Positions 35,831 to 47,930 are shown, counted from the stretch's first letter. The stretch: 64,000 nt of DNA from Armigeres subalbatus (GCF_024139115.2 NC_085141.1:393748632-393812631); one strand, 5' to 3'. The notes: generated by a model from the sequence alone, not told the origin. Program-made: numbers and translations.

Positions 35831-37151
35831 AAACCTTGAGAAGAATTCGGTTTTAATGTTTAATTGGAAGTTTCCTGTATTTTCTTGGCCACGATAATCA
35901 AGCGCTTATGCCGACCCAGAGGCAATTGAATAAGTGTGGTCTCATTAGTGCTGGGAGCTGGGACTGACTGAAAATATGGTTTTAGAATACGATTGATTGT
36001 TTTGTTAACTGCAGAAGGATGCTCCGAAAAATACCATTTTTACATGATAAAAAGCTTATAAGATGCTTTAAAATGAAGCCAGCAAACAGCCAAGATCTTT
36101 TGTGGTAGACATTTTTTTCCGAAAACGTCAAAATCTGTCTGGAAAATCGTCGAATCAAGCCATTATTGGGCGTATGGGTAAGGAAGGCCCTTCAAAAAAT
36201 CCCAATACCCAATTTTACTCGTGATTTACACATGAGAAAATATCAAAATATCCTAAAAGCCCGTCGTATAGTATAATGAATATATTTGCTGAAGGAATGA
36301 GGAAAACCTATCCAGCCGTTTTCATTTTTGTATACAAGATGAAGATTTAAAATAATCCCATCTCAGAGATCGCATTATTTATCAAAGTAAATCCAGATAA
36401 TGTATTCTAACTAACACAATACCATTACCCCAAGACAATCGTGGAGGTACAGAGGTGTTCTCGGTCTCTAGTAGTAACCAGAATCGAACTAACAATTTTT
36501 CCTTTCCTGTGAGACCGTAAGGACATACTCGGCGCCTTTATTGACTGAGAATATGTGAGCTTCCGAATCGTGCACACTGGAGTCGCTTTTTACGCGGCTC
36601 GTTTGTAACCCACCTGTTTTACGTGAATTAATTAATGTATGTGGTTTTTACGGATTTTGGGAATTAGGTGATTTTTAATGCGGACACCTTAAACGATTCA
36701 CAACAGTATCTGTTCCCACGTCAGGGGCACGTAATCATCGCTTGAATACCAACAAGGGACTCTGAGCAAAACTGTACGGCATGAGTCAGAAGCTCGAACC
36801 GTGGGACCGCAAAGCTCTCATCTTCAGAGGGAGCACGCTCATACTTGCCGATATACTGAAAGGCCGCCGACTCATCATCGTGGCACATCAAACGGTTGAT
36901 GAGAGCCTGTCATAATAGTATACGTCGTATGAACATAAGCAACAATGTTTTACATGCCGAGGAAAAGAAGAGTATGTAGATGTACACTGATATATTTAGC
37001 TGCATACTACCAAGAAGTACGTTCGTATGCCGAACGACATAAAACATGCGTTCAATTAATCCAATTCCAAACAAAAACCACCGCAGTACAATCCCGTCAA
37101 CTGGCCCGTCCTGATGTTCAATGCAATTAGTGCGCTGAAATCAATCGGGAA
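35831..37151. other. Intergenic region upstream of gene C
   Basis: No recognised repeat or protein family. An in-frame TAG lies upstream of the start codon of gene C, so its coding region does not extend further 5'. The 61-residue frame at 36945-37130 is unsupported. Confidence 0.45.
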
Positions 37152-38489
37152 ATGAAACTGATTGAACCAGAGCCAATCGAATCGGACTTTGGCAATCTCC
37201 CAATCGAAGTGAGTCCTAACTATGGTCACCACACTTCACCATCCATTACATAGAACTAATTGCACTTCTTTCGAACGCAGCTGTTGGTGACGATTTTCAA
37301 GTACCTTTCTCCGGGAGATCGCGGTGCCGCCAGTTACACCTGCTCGAAATGGTACGAAGCGTCCAAGTATCTTGGCTTCGCCCGACAGATGGTGCTCCAC
37401 CTGGTCGGGATCGAGTTTGACGACGGGAAGCCACCGATCGCCGATTTACTGCAGAGCCCGCACGTGTATCCGGTTCTGAAGTTGACACGCGTCAGGCTAC
37501 AGCAGTCGGTTTACAGTCAGTTCTGGAAGGACTTCGGCCCGGCGATCAGCGAGATCACCTTCGAGAAGTGTATGATCTGGCGCGAACGCATCATCAAGGT
37601 GCTGAAGCATATGAAGAACCTGAAAACGGCTCGCTTTGTGGAGTGCGATCTGCTGAGGGACGATCTGTTCAAGGAATGGAAGTTTATGGAAAATGGACTG
37701 CTGGGGAACCAATTCGATAGTGTTGAAACGTTGAGCCTGGCGAAGAATAACTTCACGGAGCTGCAGTTCGGAGCGATAGTGGAGATGATGCCCAACTTGA
37801 CGGTGTTGGATTTGTCCAACTGTTTCAGCTACGTGGACTCGGTCAGCAAGATGGCTATGTTGAAATGCATATCACGCTTCGTATGCGAAAGACAGTGCAC
37901 CTTGAAGGGTTTGATCATGAAAGGAATTTTGCTGGATGACATTTTTCTGCGAGAATTGAACAAAGCAAAGGAACTACGATTGGAGAGTTTCAGTATGCGG
38001 TATTCGGAAAAGATGCCTCTGAGGGACCCGGCGATCATCAGATTTCTTCGACATCAACCAGAGATGAAGATGTTGGACTTCACACAATCGAACGGAATAA
38101 CAGATTACTGTTTAGAGCAGATTGTGCACCACATGAAGAAGCTGAAAGGCCTCAACCTTAGCAATTGTTGGAATGTCGGTGACTATGGAGTGGCGCAGAT
38201 CTTTCGGTTGCAAAAGCTGGAGAAACTTGATCTATCCCAGTGTCGAATTACGAAGAAATGGATTATTGACGGTGGCGCGTATTGCAATAGAAAACTGCTG
38301 AAGGAACTTCATCTCGAGCAGATTGCTACTCTGGATGATGATTGCGTCGTGAAGATTGTTGCCAATTTCAATTATCTGACGGTTTTAAACATCGGTGGAT
38401 CTTCATCTTGCATGACTGATTGGTCTGCGCAGTACATCTTTTACAATCTCAACAATCTTGAAATTGCCAACTTTGAGAGAAGCACAAAG
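37152..38489 (+). CDS. Gene C: F-box/LRR 5' unit, 2 exons, no 3' exons of its own
   Basis: Exon 1 is 37152-37208 (19 codons, first ATG after an in-frame stop). Exon 2 is 37281-38489 (403 codons). The intron is GTGAGT..GCAG, 72 bp, phase 0. The F-box spans the join (GNLPIE | LLVTIFKYLSPGDRGAASYTCSKWYEASKYLGF, residues 14-53). LRRs follow (MMPNLTVLDLSNCF, LNLSNCWNVGDYGV, LDLSQCRITKKWI, LTVLNIGGSSSCMTDW). Exon 2 ends ERSTK | GTATTG at the position used by its paralogues, but the next sequence is gene D's exon 1. Continued reading hits a stop at 38513. D's exon 3 (acceptor at 40075) is phase 0, so C could be spliced onto D's 3' exons in frame. Otherwise it is a truncated duplicate. Sequence likeness to D is high throughout. 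Confidence 0.82.
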
Positions 38490-38705
38490 GTATTGTTTAT
38501 ATTTACTACGTAGCTAACTATTTGCTCGTCGCAACAAATTCTACCACCCTAAAGCGACGACAGTGAAAATAATTTCACTGCCAGAGGCGATTTCAATTTA
38601 AGCCGCCTTGATCGTGATTGCATCAACTATTTGTTAATTGATCGGCTAGTGAATCGAACCATATTCAGTATTATTCAATCCTTTTTAGATAATTAGTATT
38701 ACAAA

Positions 38706-40708
38706 ATGACATTCAAGTGTGTTGAACCTGATTTCACGATGCTTCCAACAGAAGTATGTTAATCGGAGTAAACTTCATCATAAATATTCTAAAAATGTTA
38801 CACTTTACAGCTATTGGTGAAGATCTTCAAGTATCTACCAGTTGCTGATCGCACGGATGCCAGCTTAACGTGTTGGCGATGGTATGAAGTTTCCAAATAT
38901 CTGGGGTTTGTCCAGAAGAAGTGCTTGCATTTGATTGGTATAGAGTTTGATGACTTCACATCGCCTGTAGCAGATCTACTCCGCAGCTGTTTCTATTTTC
39001 CAGTTCTCAAGTTAACTCGTGTGAAGCTGAACGCCTACAGCAAATTCTGGGCCAAATTTGGTCCATTCGTCCAAGAGATCACCTTTGAAAAGTGCATGAT
39101 TTGGCGGGAACGGATAATTTCGGTGTTGAAGTATATGCCAAACTTGCGGATAGCGCGATTCGTCGAGTGCGACCTGCTGCGAGACGATCTTTTCTTGAAC
39201 TGGAAGTTCTTTGAAAATGGGGTGGTGAAGATCTATTTCCCGAGCATAGAACATCTCAGCCTTGCAAATAATACCTTCAGCAAGCTTCAGTTCAACGTCA
39301 TGGTGGACATGATGCCAAACTTGACTAAAGTAGATTTGTCCAACTGTTGCCGAAACATCGACGCAATACGAAAGACTCAGCTACTGAATTGTATTTTGAC
39401 TTTCATCCAGCATCGACAAAATGAGCTGAAAAGCCTTAATCTGAGTGGTGTTCCTGTAGATGACATATTTCTACGAGGTGTGGTCAGGGCACAAGGGCTC
39501 ATGCTGCAAGAGCTCACCTTCACATATCTCGAAAAGATTCCACAGAAGTTGCCTGCTATTATCGATCTTTTTCAAATGCAGACTGAGATTCGCATTATCG
39601 ATCTTTCGGAGTCTACGGGGATCACTGATTACTGCATAGATCAAATAGTGCGTAATATGCCAGACCTAAGGGTAGTAAAGTTAGCTGGCTGTTGCGGTGT
39701 ATCTGATTATGGAGTTACAAAACTATTCAAATTACATCATCTGGAAGTGTTAGATCTTTCCAAATGTCGAATATCGAGAAGGGGGATTCTTGATGGAGCA
39801 ACTTCCAAAATTCCTCTTAAAGAACTTTATTTAGAGCTGTTGAGTCCTCTAGATGATGAATGTATTGTGAAAATCTGTACAAGTTTTACCAATCTTAAAA
39901 TACTTAACATAGGTGGATCGGCATCTTGTATGACTTATTATGCACTGCAACATATTTTCTATAATCTGAATCATCTTGAACAACTTAATCTTGAGAGAAG
40001 TACAAAGGTTAACAACTTGCGCATGTGATCATTTTGTCATACTCAAGTAACCAATTATCCATTTTCCATTATAGCTTACAGATGCTGGGTTTACCGGAAT
40101 TGATCTGCCGCACAAGACATTTGCCATCTGGGATATTGAAGAAACGTTTTCAATCGAGAGACTGAAGAAGCTAAAAGTACTAAAAGTTTCCGGATGTTAT
40201 AAACTGACGGACTTCTCCCTGAGATATGCGTTTCGCTTTATGGAACTGAAGGAGCTCAGTCTATCCAGGTGCCATCAGGTTAGGCGGTTTATCAAACTGA
40301 AAGCGAATTTTTGTTATTTTATTTATGCGTTTTATTTCCTCAGCTCTCCAAGCAAGGCATCGAGAAACTTGTGGAAAATTGTCCCGCCCTGGAGTATCTG
40401 GATCTTAGTGAGTGTCCCAATATCAACGATCAGTGCGTCGAGCTGATCGCACAACACCTGAAACGGCTCAGCACTTTAAAACTCGCAAATTGTCCTCTGA
40501 TTAGCGAAGTCGGATTGAGTTATCTTTCTCAGTACTGCAAAAATCTGAAGGTTTGTATCACATGGAAATTCTCATAAAGTCCGGATATTCATTACAACTT
40601 TTTCTTTATTACCAGTACCTATACGTGAGAGGATGCTTTAAACTACCGCCGGATATCTCAGAACGCCTGGCTAACATCACAACACTTAGACAAGTGTACA
40701 AATCATAG
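38706..40708 (+). CDS. Gene D: F-box/LRR (FBXL-like) protein, 5 exons, 582 aa
   Basis: Exons are 38706-38753, 38811-40007, 40075-40278, 40344-40550 and 40616-40708 (16, 399, 68, 69 and 30 codons plus stop), all phase 0 with GT..AG introns of 57-67 bp. The F-box is residues 13-50 (LPTE | LLVKIFKYLPVADRTDASLTCWRWYEVSKYLGF). LRRs fill the rest. In order, the later ones are IDLSESTGITDYCIDQI, VKLAGCCGVSDYGV, LDLSKCRISRRGI, the TDAGFTGIDL...IWDIEETFSIERLK block of exon 3, VSGCYKLTDFSL, and LDLSECPNINDQCVELI. AATAAA at 40738-40743 lies 30 bp after the stop. The role as SCF substrate receptor is inferred from the F-box plus LRR layout. It is the most compact and complete gene of the cluster. Confidence 0.92.
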
Positions 40709-41378
40709 ACGTGATTAGACGTGATAGACGCGAATTAAATAAAAATTATTATTGAGCTAAACCGAGCATAAAAATAAAAAATGTTATTTGTAAAATTTCA
40801 ATATTTCCAGCTTCCTATTCAATAGTGTTACGTATTTAAATTTATCATCAATTTTAAACTTTATTGAGTAACAACTAAATAAATTGTAAAAAAGAACATC
40901 ACAAACTATTTCCAGTTTTTGAATTTGTCCGAAATTCACTCCATGTCAAACTCCCAGGTCAAAACGAAACATCGCGATTTTCTAAGCACCGCCACCTATC
41001 GGTTATTTATATTCATGCCCCTGAAAGTATGCAGTGAAAGAGTAGCACAGTGCGACCATAATGCAACAATGTACCTATTTTTGGCGCAAAACTCACATGA
41101 CTAACTATACTGCATAAAACAACAACAGCCATCGACGTTCTCTCCTCTAATTTGGCACGCAAAACACAAACAAAGACCCGTGTCACAATCTTCGTGGAAC
41201 TCACTTCCCTGCGATCGGTTGGTTAACCGAATTCCATCGTATTTTTTTAAACTTTCGACTATGTTTTCTCTCTCGGTTATATCACTCTGCTTTTCGCTAC
41301 CATCAAATCAAGTTCAGTATCCTTCCTACAGCAGTGCTTGCTTCAATCCATAGAAGTCATAACATCCAGAACGGAAAA
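40709..41378. other. Intergenic region between genes D and E
   Basis: It holds the poly(A) signals of D (40738 and a second A-rich AATAAA near 40770) and the 5' flank of E. No repeat or RNA gene is recognised. Confidence 0.5.
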
Positions 41379-43058
41379 ATGATGGACTTCTTCATAGCCA
41401 GTAATCACAATGAGAAAGCCTCGAAACCAGAAAATCCAGAACCAGCACAGACAGGTTTCAACGAACTACCCATGGAGGTAAGTCTTTCCAAACCTACCTT
41501 CTACCAAATCAAAAATGCCATATTTCATGTACTCTTCGCCAACTTTCAGCTGCTACTCAAGATCATGAAAATGATCTCCTTGGATGACCGCATCGCCGCT
41601 GGGGTAACCTGCCGTCGATGGTTGGAGGCTTCCCATTACTACACTCCATTCAACGAGAAACTCATTTATCGTTTTTCCAACATTCACTTCTCCGATTATG
41701 AACCTCCCATACAACATTTCCTAAACGGATTCAGAATCTTCCCACGGATTGAGGCCACATCGGTGACTTTCATTGGCAACAGTGACTTCTGGCCCGACTT
41801 TGGCGAATTTATTCTGGAGCTGACGCTGAAGAACTGCTTGATTCGTGACATAGAACTTGTTTGGGTTCTCCAACATGTACCAAACCTTCGAAAGCTGAAA
41901 ATCGAGTCCTGTGACGAACTGTTCAGAATGTGGCAGTTCGACAAAAAGTTCCGCTGCTGTGAATCGAGCTTCGTTTTGGAAAATCTCTACGATGTGTCCC
42001 TTGCGAACAACGACTTCATGGATGAAATGCACTTCAACTGGATCATGACAATCGCACCCAACATCACCCAGTTGGACATATCCAATTGTTTTAAAATGGT
42101 TACTGCTCAAAGGCGCGTGGCAATGGTTGATCATGTGATGCGTTTTATCAACAAAAGTCGTTTCCAACTGGAAGCGTTGAAATTCAGCGGAACGCTCTCC
42201 ATCGATGACATCTGCCTCAGCACCTTAGCCATGCTGGAAGGGCTACGCCTAGAAAGTCTCAGCTTGACGTTTTGCGATAAGATTCCACCGGCAATCATCG
42301 ACCTTCTAAGACGACAACCTGACCTGAAGATCAACCAAGCTCTACAGTTCAAATTCACCAGCAAGAAAACTGTCAAAACCATGAAAACCCCCGGCTTCAT
42401 TAGCTTCCTCACTAGCCAACCGGACCTCGTCCACCTGGACCTTTCACAATCTCTGGGTGTCACGGACGAAATCATGGAACTGATCACCAGCTATCTACCT
42501 AAATTGAAGACGCTGAAGCTACGCCGCTGCATTTTGATCACCGACGAAGGCATTATGGACATTGTCAAGCTGGAACACCTGGAAGTGCTAGACCTTTCCA
42601 ACTGTGAAAAGATCTCCGATCGTGCCATGTTCCACGGAGTGATCGGGCGTAAGATAAAAAACCTGAAAGAGCTATACCTCTGTGAACTGCCCAGTCTCAG
42701 CGATTACTCGCTGATCCAGGTGACGTTGAACTTCGAACTGATTGAAATCCTGGACCTCAGCAGTTCTCCGAATGCGGCCACGGATGCCACCTTGCAGTAC
42801 ATCAACTTCTATCTGGTGCACCTCAGACAGCTGATCCTGTACTGCTGCACCAAGGTGACGGACGCCGGATTCACGGGAATCGATTTACCGTACAAGCCGT
42901 TGGAAATTTGGGACATATCCGAGTCGTTTTCAATCGATAGATTGTTTAAACTGCGAGTGCTGAATCTTAGCGGCTGTTACAGGATAACGGATGTGTTGCT
43001 GCAGAAGGGACTTATGTTTGGTGAACTGAAGGAGCTGCACCTGGCGAGATGTTCATTG
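41379..43058 (+). CDS. Gene E, 5' exons 1-2: F-box/LRR protein
   Basis: Exon 1 is 41379-41477 (33 codons, ATG ATG start). Exon 2 is 41550-43058 (503 codons). The 72 bp intron (GTAAGT..TTTCAG) is phase 0 and is itself stop-free in frame, so unspliced RNA would encode 24 extra residues inside the F-box. The F-box is NELPME | LLLKIMKMISLDDRIAAGVTCRRWLEASHYY (residues 28-65). LRRs follow. Unlike its relatives, E has no intron at CTK | TDAG; that join is fused (CCTKVTDAGFTGIDL). About 34 extra residues near 280-315 repeat a QPDL-containing segment. Exon 2 ends LARCSL | GTAAGTAG. The matching acceptor is at 55919, after a 12.9 kb intron full of transposons. Read-through would stop at 43145. Confidence 0.87.
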
Positions 43059-43280
43059 GTAAGTAGCAGGGACGTTCAGGTTAAATCATTCCAAGCAGAG
43101 CATAAAATATTCGCCCTCACGAAGCAACTTCAGGCCGAGGTTTAACAATCGTCGCTTGAGTATTAGAAGCATAAAGACAAGATAAATACATACAGGTGTT
43201 GCCGTATGCAAATTTCATTATTCAGCCATCTTGGATTTTTGTACGGAACACCCACCGAGTTTTGCACTGAAATAGTAGTT

Positions 43281-43376
43281 TGTGCAACAAGTTGCAAATA
43301 GATTATTTTTTCAGCACGAGTTGTACCTTTATACTACGTGTGCTGAAAAAATCGAGTTTTGCAACGAGTTGCACAC
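43281..43376. repeat. Imperfect hairpin, about 95 bp
   Basis: TGTGCAACAAGTTGCAAA at 43281 and TTTTCAGCAC at 43309 are mirrored by GTGTGCTGAAAAAATC and TTTTGCAACGAGTTGCACA ending at 43376. It resembles a small fold-back element. No target duplication is visible. Confidence 0.65.
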
Positions 43377-43726
43377 GCTTTTTCTTGCAATGACGAAAAA
43401 TGGACAAATTAAATAAATCTTTACCAAAATTGTACAGTCTAATTTACTCCACATGATCATTCTTGCCAATAAATTATGTTGTTGCAGAGAACAATCAGAT
43501 TCCATGTTACCGTGCCACATTGCATAGTTCGATAAGCCGTGAAGCGATAGATGTACTTGCCTTTGGAAATTTTTGATGTCATGTCCATCAAACTATTTCA
43601 TGTATTACGCGACGCAGAGAATACACTATTTGAACACTTACCCAAGCTCATTCAGCAAAATGTAGTCATGTAACTACTTTTCCGATGTTGGTTTTTCATT
43701 ATAGCATCCAAATGAGTGGAATTTTC

Positions 43727-43989
43727 AAAACGACTTATCTGCTTTTGTATTATTTAGAATCTGATAGCACTCCCACGCAAACCAACACCACCAATACTAC
43801 CGTCATACGCATATTTGTCCCATGTTTGCTGAGATTTCCTATATACATGGGACAGTTATGCGTAGAACGGCAGAATAGGTAGGTGAAGGTTTCCGCTACC
43901 TGTTGATGGTGTTGGTTTGCGTGGGAGAGCTATCAGATTCGTCAAATCGTCGTTTAAATCTTTGTTTACAAAAGCAGACAAGTCGTTTT
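43727..43989. mobile_element. Fold-back MITE, 263 bp
   Basis: AAAACGACTTATCTGCTTTTG at the left tip pairs with CAAAAGCAGACAAGTCGTTTT at the right tip. The next inner block (ATCTGATAG, then CTCCCACGCAAACCAACACC) pairs with GGTGTTGGTTTGCGTGGGAG and CTATCAGAT. Total arms are about 80 bp each. No ORF and no firm target duplication. Confidence 0.75.
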
Positions 43990-44279
43990 GTCATTTGTCT
44001 TGAATTGGTCAACAGGATAATTCTGTTTTCTTATTTCATCATTTGATTAAAAGAAGGCAGATTTCATTTGAAAACATTGACTGATTTTGAAACAGGAACC
44101 AAACCCACTATTTCGCCAAAACGTCTATTTCTAAAGAAGGAAAAACAACCACCGATGTCTGATTCCGGACAAACATATATTTTTGAAGACGGGGTCACAT
44201 TCACCATTCAGACGGAAACACATAAATCATTGCTTTTCACTGGGCCAACCATGATTTCGATGAATAGTTGAGTTGATCG

Positions 44280-44890
44280 ATAACTAAACAATACCACTCA
44301 CCCACACCCTCCCCTTTTCCATACTTAATCCACTATCGTCGTCTCCTAATATGAAGAATGTGTGTTCCAAATTTGGCTGAAATCGGTTAAGGGGAGATCA
44401 GAAGTTACACTGAGGTGATTGAGAGCTGAACAATGCCAGTCCCTCCACAACCTCCTCCTTTTCTAAATATCATCCCTAACCCCTATCTACGTCTTCTTAA
44501 GAAAAAGAATGGGTGTTCCAAATTTGGTTGAAATCGGGCAAGACCATAGGGGGTTGGGAGTTACACTGAATTGCTCGTTTTATAAAGACAACTTCTTCCC
44601 CTTACCCTCCTTCTTCTACCAATGACCATTACACCCCCTTTGTTATCTTCTCCTTAGGATAGAGAATTTGTGTACCAAATTTGATTGAAATCGGTACAGG
44701 TGTTCAGAAGTTACACTGAATTGCTCGTTTCCTGAACAATATCTCTCCCTCCAGACCCCTCCCCTCTTTTCCAAATTTCATTTCCCATATGATCGGCTCC
44801 TCATAGTGAATATGTGTACAAAATTTGGTTACAATCGGTCCTGGGGGTAGGGAGTTACACTGAATTGTTGGTTTTCCAAAGACATACATA
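44280..44890. repeat. Four diverged tandem units of about 150 bp
   Basis: The phrase GTGT(T/A)CCAAATTTGG.TGAAATCGG recurs near 44363, 44516, 44670 and 44815 (spacing 152, 154 and 147). Each is followed by AGTTACACTGA and a CCTCC-rich block. The array ends in an ACATACATACTAGCATATACATAC simple-repeat tail near 44880-44925. Confidence 0.8.
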
Positions 44891-44925
44891 CTAGCATATA
44901 CATACAACATATACATACTAGCCAT

Positions 44926-45920
44926 GCATAAATCCTAGTAACCAAATCGTTTTAACTAGATCGACGGAGAAAGGAATAAGCGACGGCTGCCCAAAAAGAT
45001 GTTCTTCTCATTTATGTTCTCTATACAAGCTTCCATATTGGCGATCATCTTTTGCAGATTTCGTGGTAGCGTTTTCGCCGAACCTTTGTAAAATTAAAAA
45101 TATAGTGCGATAAAAACCATTTTAATCATTTTAATAACAACTATCAGCTTACCGGTGCTTATCTAGAATTATAAGTTGTCTTATCCTGCTTTAATGATTC
45201 CAGTCGAATTCCGATTCGTATGGGTTTAAAGTTTTATTTTTATGACTTGATAGGAGCGAAAGTAAACAAACTCAAACAATTAAAAAAAATAGTTTGAATC
45301 AACCTAATGTTTTAGTTATTTCATCTCCAATAAAATTATTATGTTGATTCAACCCGTTTCTTCGTTTATATCAACCTCAAATTTAAGTTTGTTTTTATTT
45401 GTGTACAAGAAAAAGTTATCACCAGGTTATTGGTAAAAACAACCTATTTTTTAGCCAAAACCAACTAAAATATCAGCTTCAAATAAACATAATCAAAGGT
45501 TTATTTGAATTAAAATGTTAGTTTGAAACAATCGAAGAAGGATATTTATTTTGAACAAAAGATTATGTTTTAAACAACCAATTTTGACGTGATAGCAAAC
45601 AAAATTTTAGTTTGTAATTCAACCATCAAGTTGGTTGTTTTAAACTAGGGTGATTATTCTCCGTGAAGCCTTTTGCTTATCATGGCGCCTTCTACGCCAC
45701 CCCCCAATGGCCGTTCAGTTTTCCGCGATTCTGCAACTGGTGGTGAATAGCGGAACTATGTGTGGTGTGGCTGCATCCTTTCCAGTGGGTGATGGGTGGT
45801 TGTGATGCTTAGCACATATTCAAATTTCTTCTCGGTTTTGTTTAACATATATTTATTACACGGAATAAAAACGCGTAAATCTCACACATCTCGAAACGAC
45901 AGACACACCACTGGTTACAA
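44926..45920. other. A/T-rich intronic stretch with no defined element
   Basis: The part 45260-45650 repeats short phrases such as GTTTGAAT, AACCAA and TTTTAGTTTG in both orientations, as in a decayed TIR element, but I could not define its ends. Confidence 0.35.
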
Positions 45921-46232
45921 TAGAGAATGTGTGTACCAAATTTGGTTCAAATCGGTCAAGGGGTTCATGATTTAATCTGAATTGCCCGTTTTCTGAACAA
46001 TACCCCTCCCTCCAGAACCCTCCCTCTTTCCCAAATTACCCTCCCATATGATCGTCTCCTCATAGTGAATATGTGTACAAAATTTGGTTGAAATCGGTCC
46101 TGGGAGTTGAAAGTTACACAGTATTGCTTGTTTTCTAAACAAAACCCCTCCCCCTTTTCCAAATGACCATCCCATTCCCTTTGTTAACTTCTCCTGGGTA
46201 TAGAGAATGTTTGTACCAAATTTGATTGAAAT
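45921..46232. repeat. Second, shorter array of the 150 bp family
   Basis: AGAATGTGTGTACCAAATTTGG (45923), GTGTACAAAATTTGGTTG (46073) and TTTGTACCAAATTTGATTG (46210) mark two to three units of the repeat at 44280-44890, with the same CCTCCC-rich spacers. It shares the same orientation. Confidence 0.75.
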
Positions 46233-47036
46233 ATTTGATATAGAAGAAGAAGATTGTGAAACATAATAAATTCTCAGTGATATTTATTCGGAAATTCACA
46301 GTGCAAAGCCAAATATTAAAACATATGTTTAGAAGTGAGGTGACAAAGAAGGCCGATAAGCTGCACAAAAAACAATATTTTAGCAAAAACCATCCTTAAA
46401 TATATGATAAAGTACTTTGCGTTGACAGTACGAGCCATTTTCAGGAATTGCTTAAAAAATCTTTAATTTTTGGACAGAATAATTTTTCCAAGAATGTTCG
46501 GCTTGAAATTCAGCATTCACGAAACTGAAATTTTATCATATCTATGTTGTCGAATCGTTTACCTTTTTCATAAAAGTAACGAGCAAGTATAAACCAAAAG
46601 TTTTCTAAGGAATCAGGGCTCGGAGAACAGGCTAATCCCTTGAACTATCCAAATATTTATCTAAAACCCTTTTTTCAGTCAATTCAAAGTTGTGATCTTT
46701 TGCATTATCAAACAGGAAAGTTAGTTATAGGCCCATGAAAGACTAACCGTGTTTGATTAAGCTTATCTCTAGCATTTAGATATAATCTTCCGACTAAATC
46801 CTTGTTTATTAAATTATTTGGTGCTAGGGTAACCGCACCCTTAGTGGAGGTAGAAACAATAATGAAGGTAGTGAGTTTTGAAAGAGATTGTTCATAGTTA
46901 CATATATAAATAACAATGAATTCCTTTGATGCGTCGTTATTAAACTAACTTATCCTGACATTTTAATTGAAAAACTAGTGAAAACAATCATTTTCCCTAA
47001 TAAAATTGACTTTTTTGTTCATATAGTGGAACAACT
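46233..47036. other. A/T-rich intronic stretch, nothing recognised
   Basis: No supported ORF, repeat or RNA gene. Confidence 0.4.
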
Positions 47037-47122
47037 GTACTGCCGCTAACCGCAAGTCGAGTACATCTGTATATGGGGCTCCATATATAGATGTGCTAGA
47101 CGTGCGGTTAGCGGCAGTGTAC
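47037..47122. repeat. Near-perfect 86 nt hairpin
   Basis: The left arm GTACTGCCGCTAACCGCA plus a TACATCT..ATATGG segment pairs with the right arm CCATATATAGATGTGC plus TGCGGTTAGCGGCAGTGTAC around a four-base GGCT loop. Only about four mismatches and one 2-base bulge occur in 40 pairs. It could be a miRNA-like precursor or a miniature transposon; GTGTACC.A.TAGTGG recurs at 47117 and 47272, which favours a mobile origin. Confidence 0.6.
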
Positions 47123-47930
47123 CAATAGTGGCGAGTCTCAAATCAATGGATAGCAACACTACGGGAACCAAATTTTTGTTTTTTGTTTTTTTTGTCTTTA
47201 TTATCGAGACTTTCATCCTGAGGCTGGCTCGTCTCGAAACCAAAGTTAATTTTTACCACCACTTAAGGAACAGTGTACCCATTAGTGGTGCAACAATTTT
47301 TTTATAGTTCCTGATGTCAAGGACAAGCCAGCTGCGACACAACAAAGCTAAAATAATAAAAATGGCAGTAGTGCGATGTTTCAGTATTAAGTGGTGTGCC
47401 CTTAAAATCGCCAGGATTCCGGGAGACTGGTCTCTAAATAGGCGTAAGGCAAGGCAATTTCGTTTTCGATTTTTTAATAATATTTTCTTAGGTGCCACAA
47501 TCACACAGGGTACCCTGCATCAGATGGAGTAATGCACACATATAAGTATAGCATCTACACCTTAGGGTCTGTCTCATTTGGAGAATTAAACTTAAAAGTG
47601 ACACTTCGAAAATTAGAAAATCACCCAGGCCTAAGAATGGTTGGTGCTATCCAACAATTCCAATAAGACATCGATGCTAAATGATTCGATATATGTCAGT
47701 AGTATGCACTCTTCCAGAGACCAGGTTTTCGCCATATGCCAGGCACAGAGAAACAGACGTCTCACCTAGAACAAAATGCAATCAAAATCATCGCCACGGA
47801 AACGTTGTCGCTTAATTCTAAAATCCCTGTGTGTGGCCAAGCGGCAACTAGATGGCGGTCAAACAAAAGCAAAATCGATGGAATCGCCATTGGTGTCCGG
47901 TCGACCACCTACAAAAAAATAAATATCCAC
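47123..47930. other. Intronic stretch, nothing firm
   Basis: Only short open frames without family likeness. A TTTTTTGTTTTTTTTGTC run occurs near 47178-47196. Confidence 0.35.
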
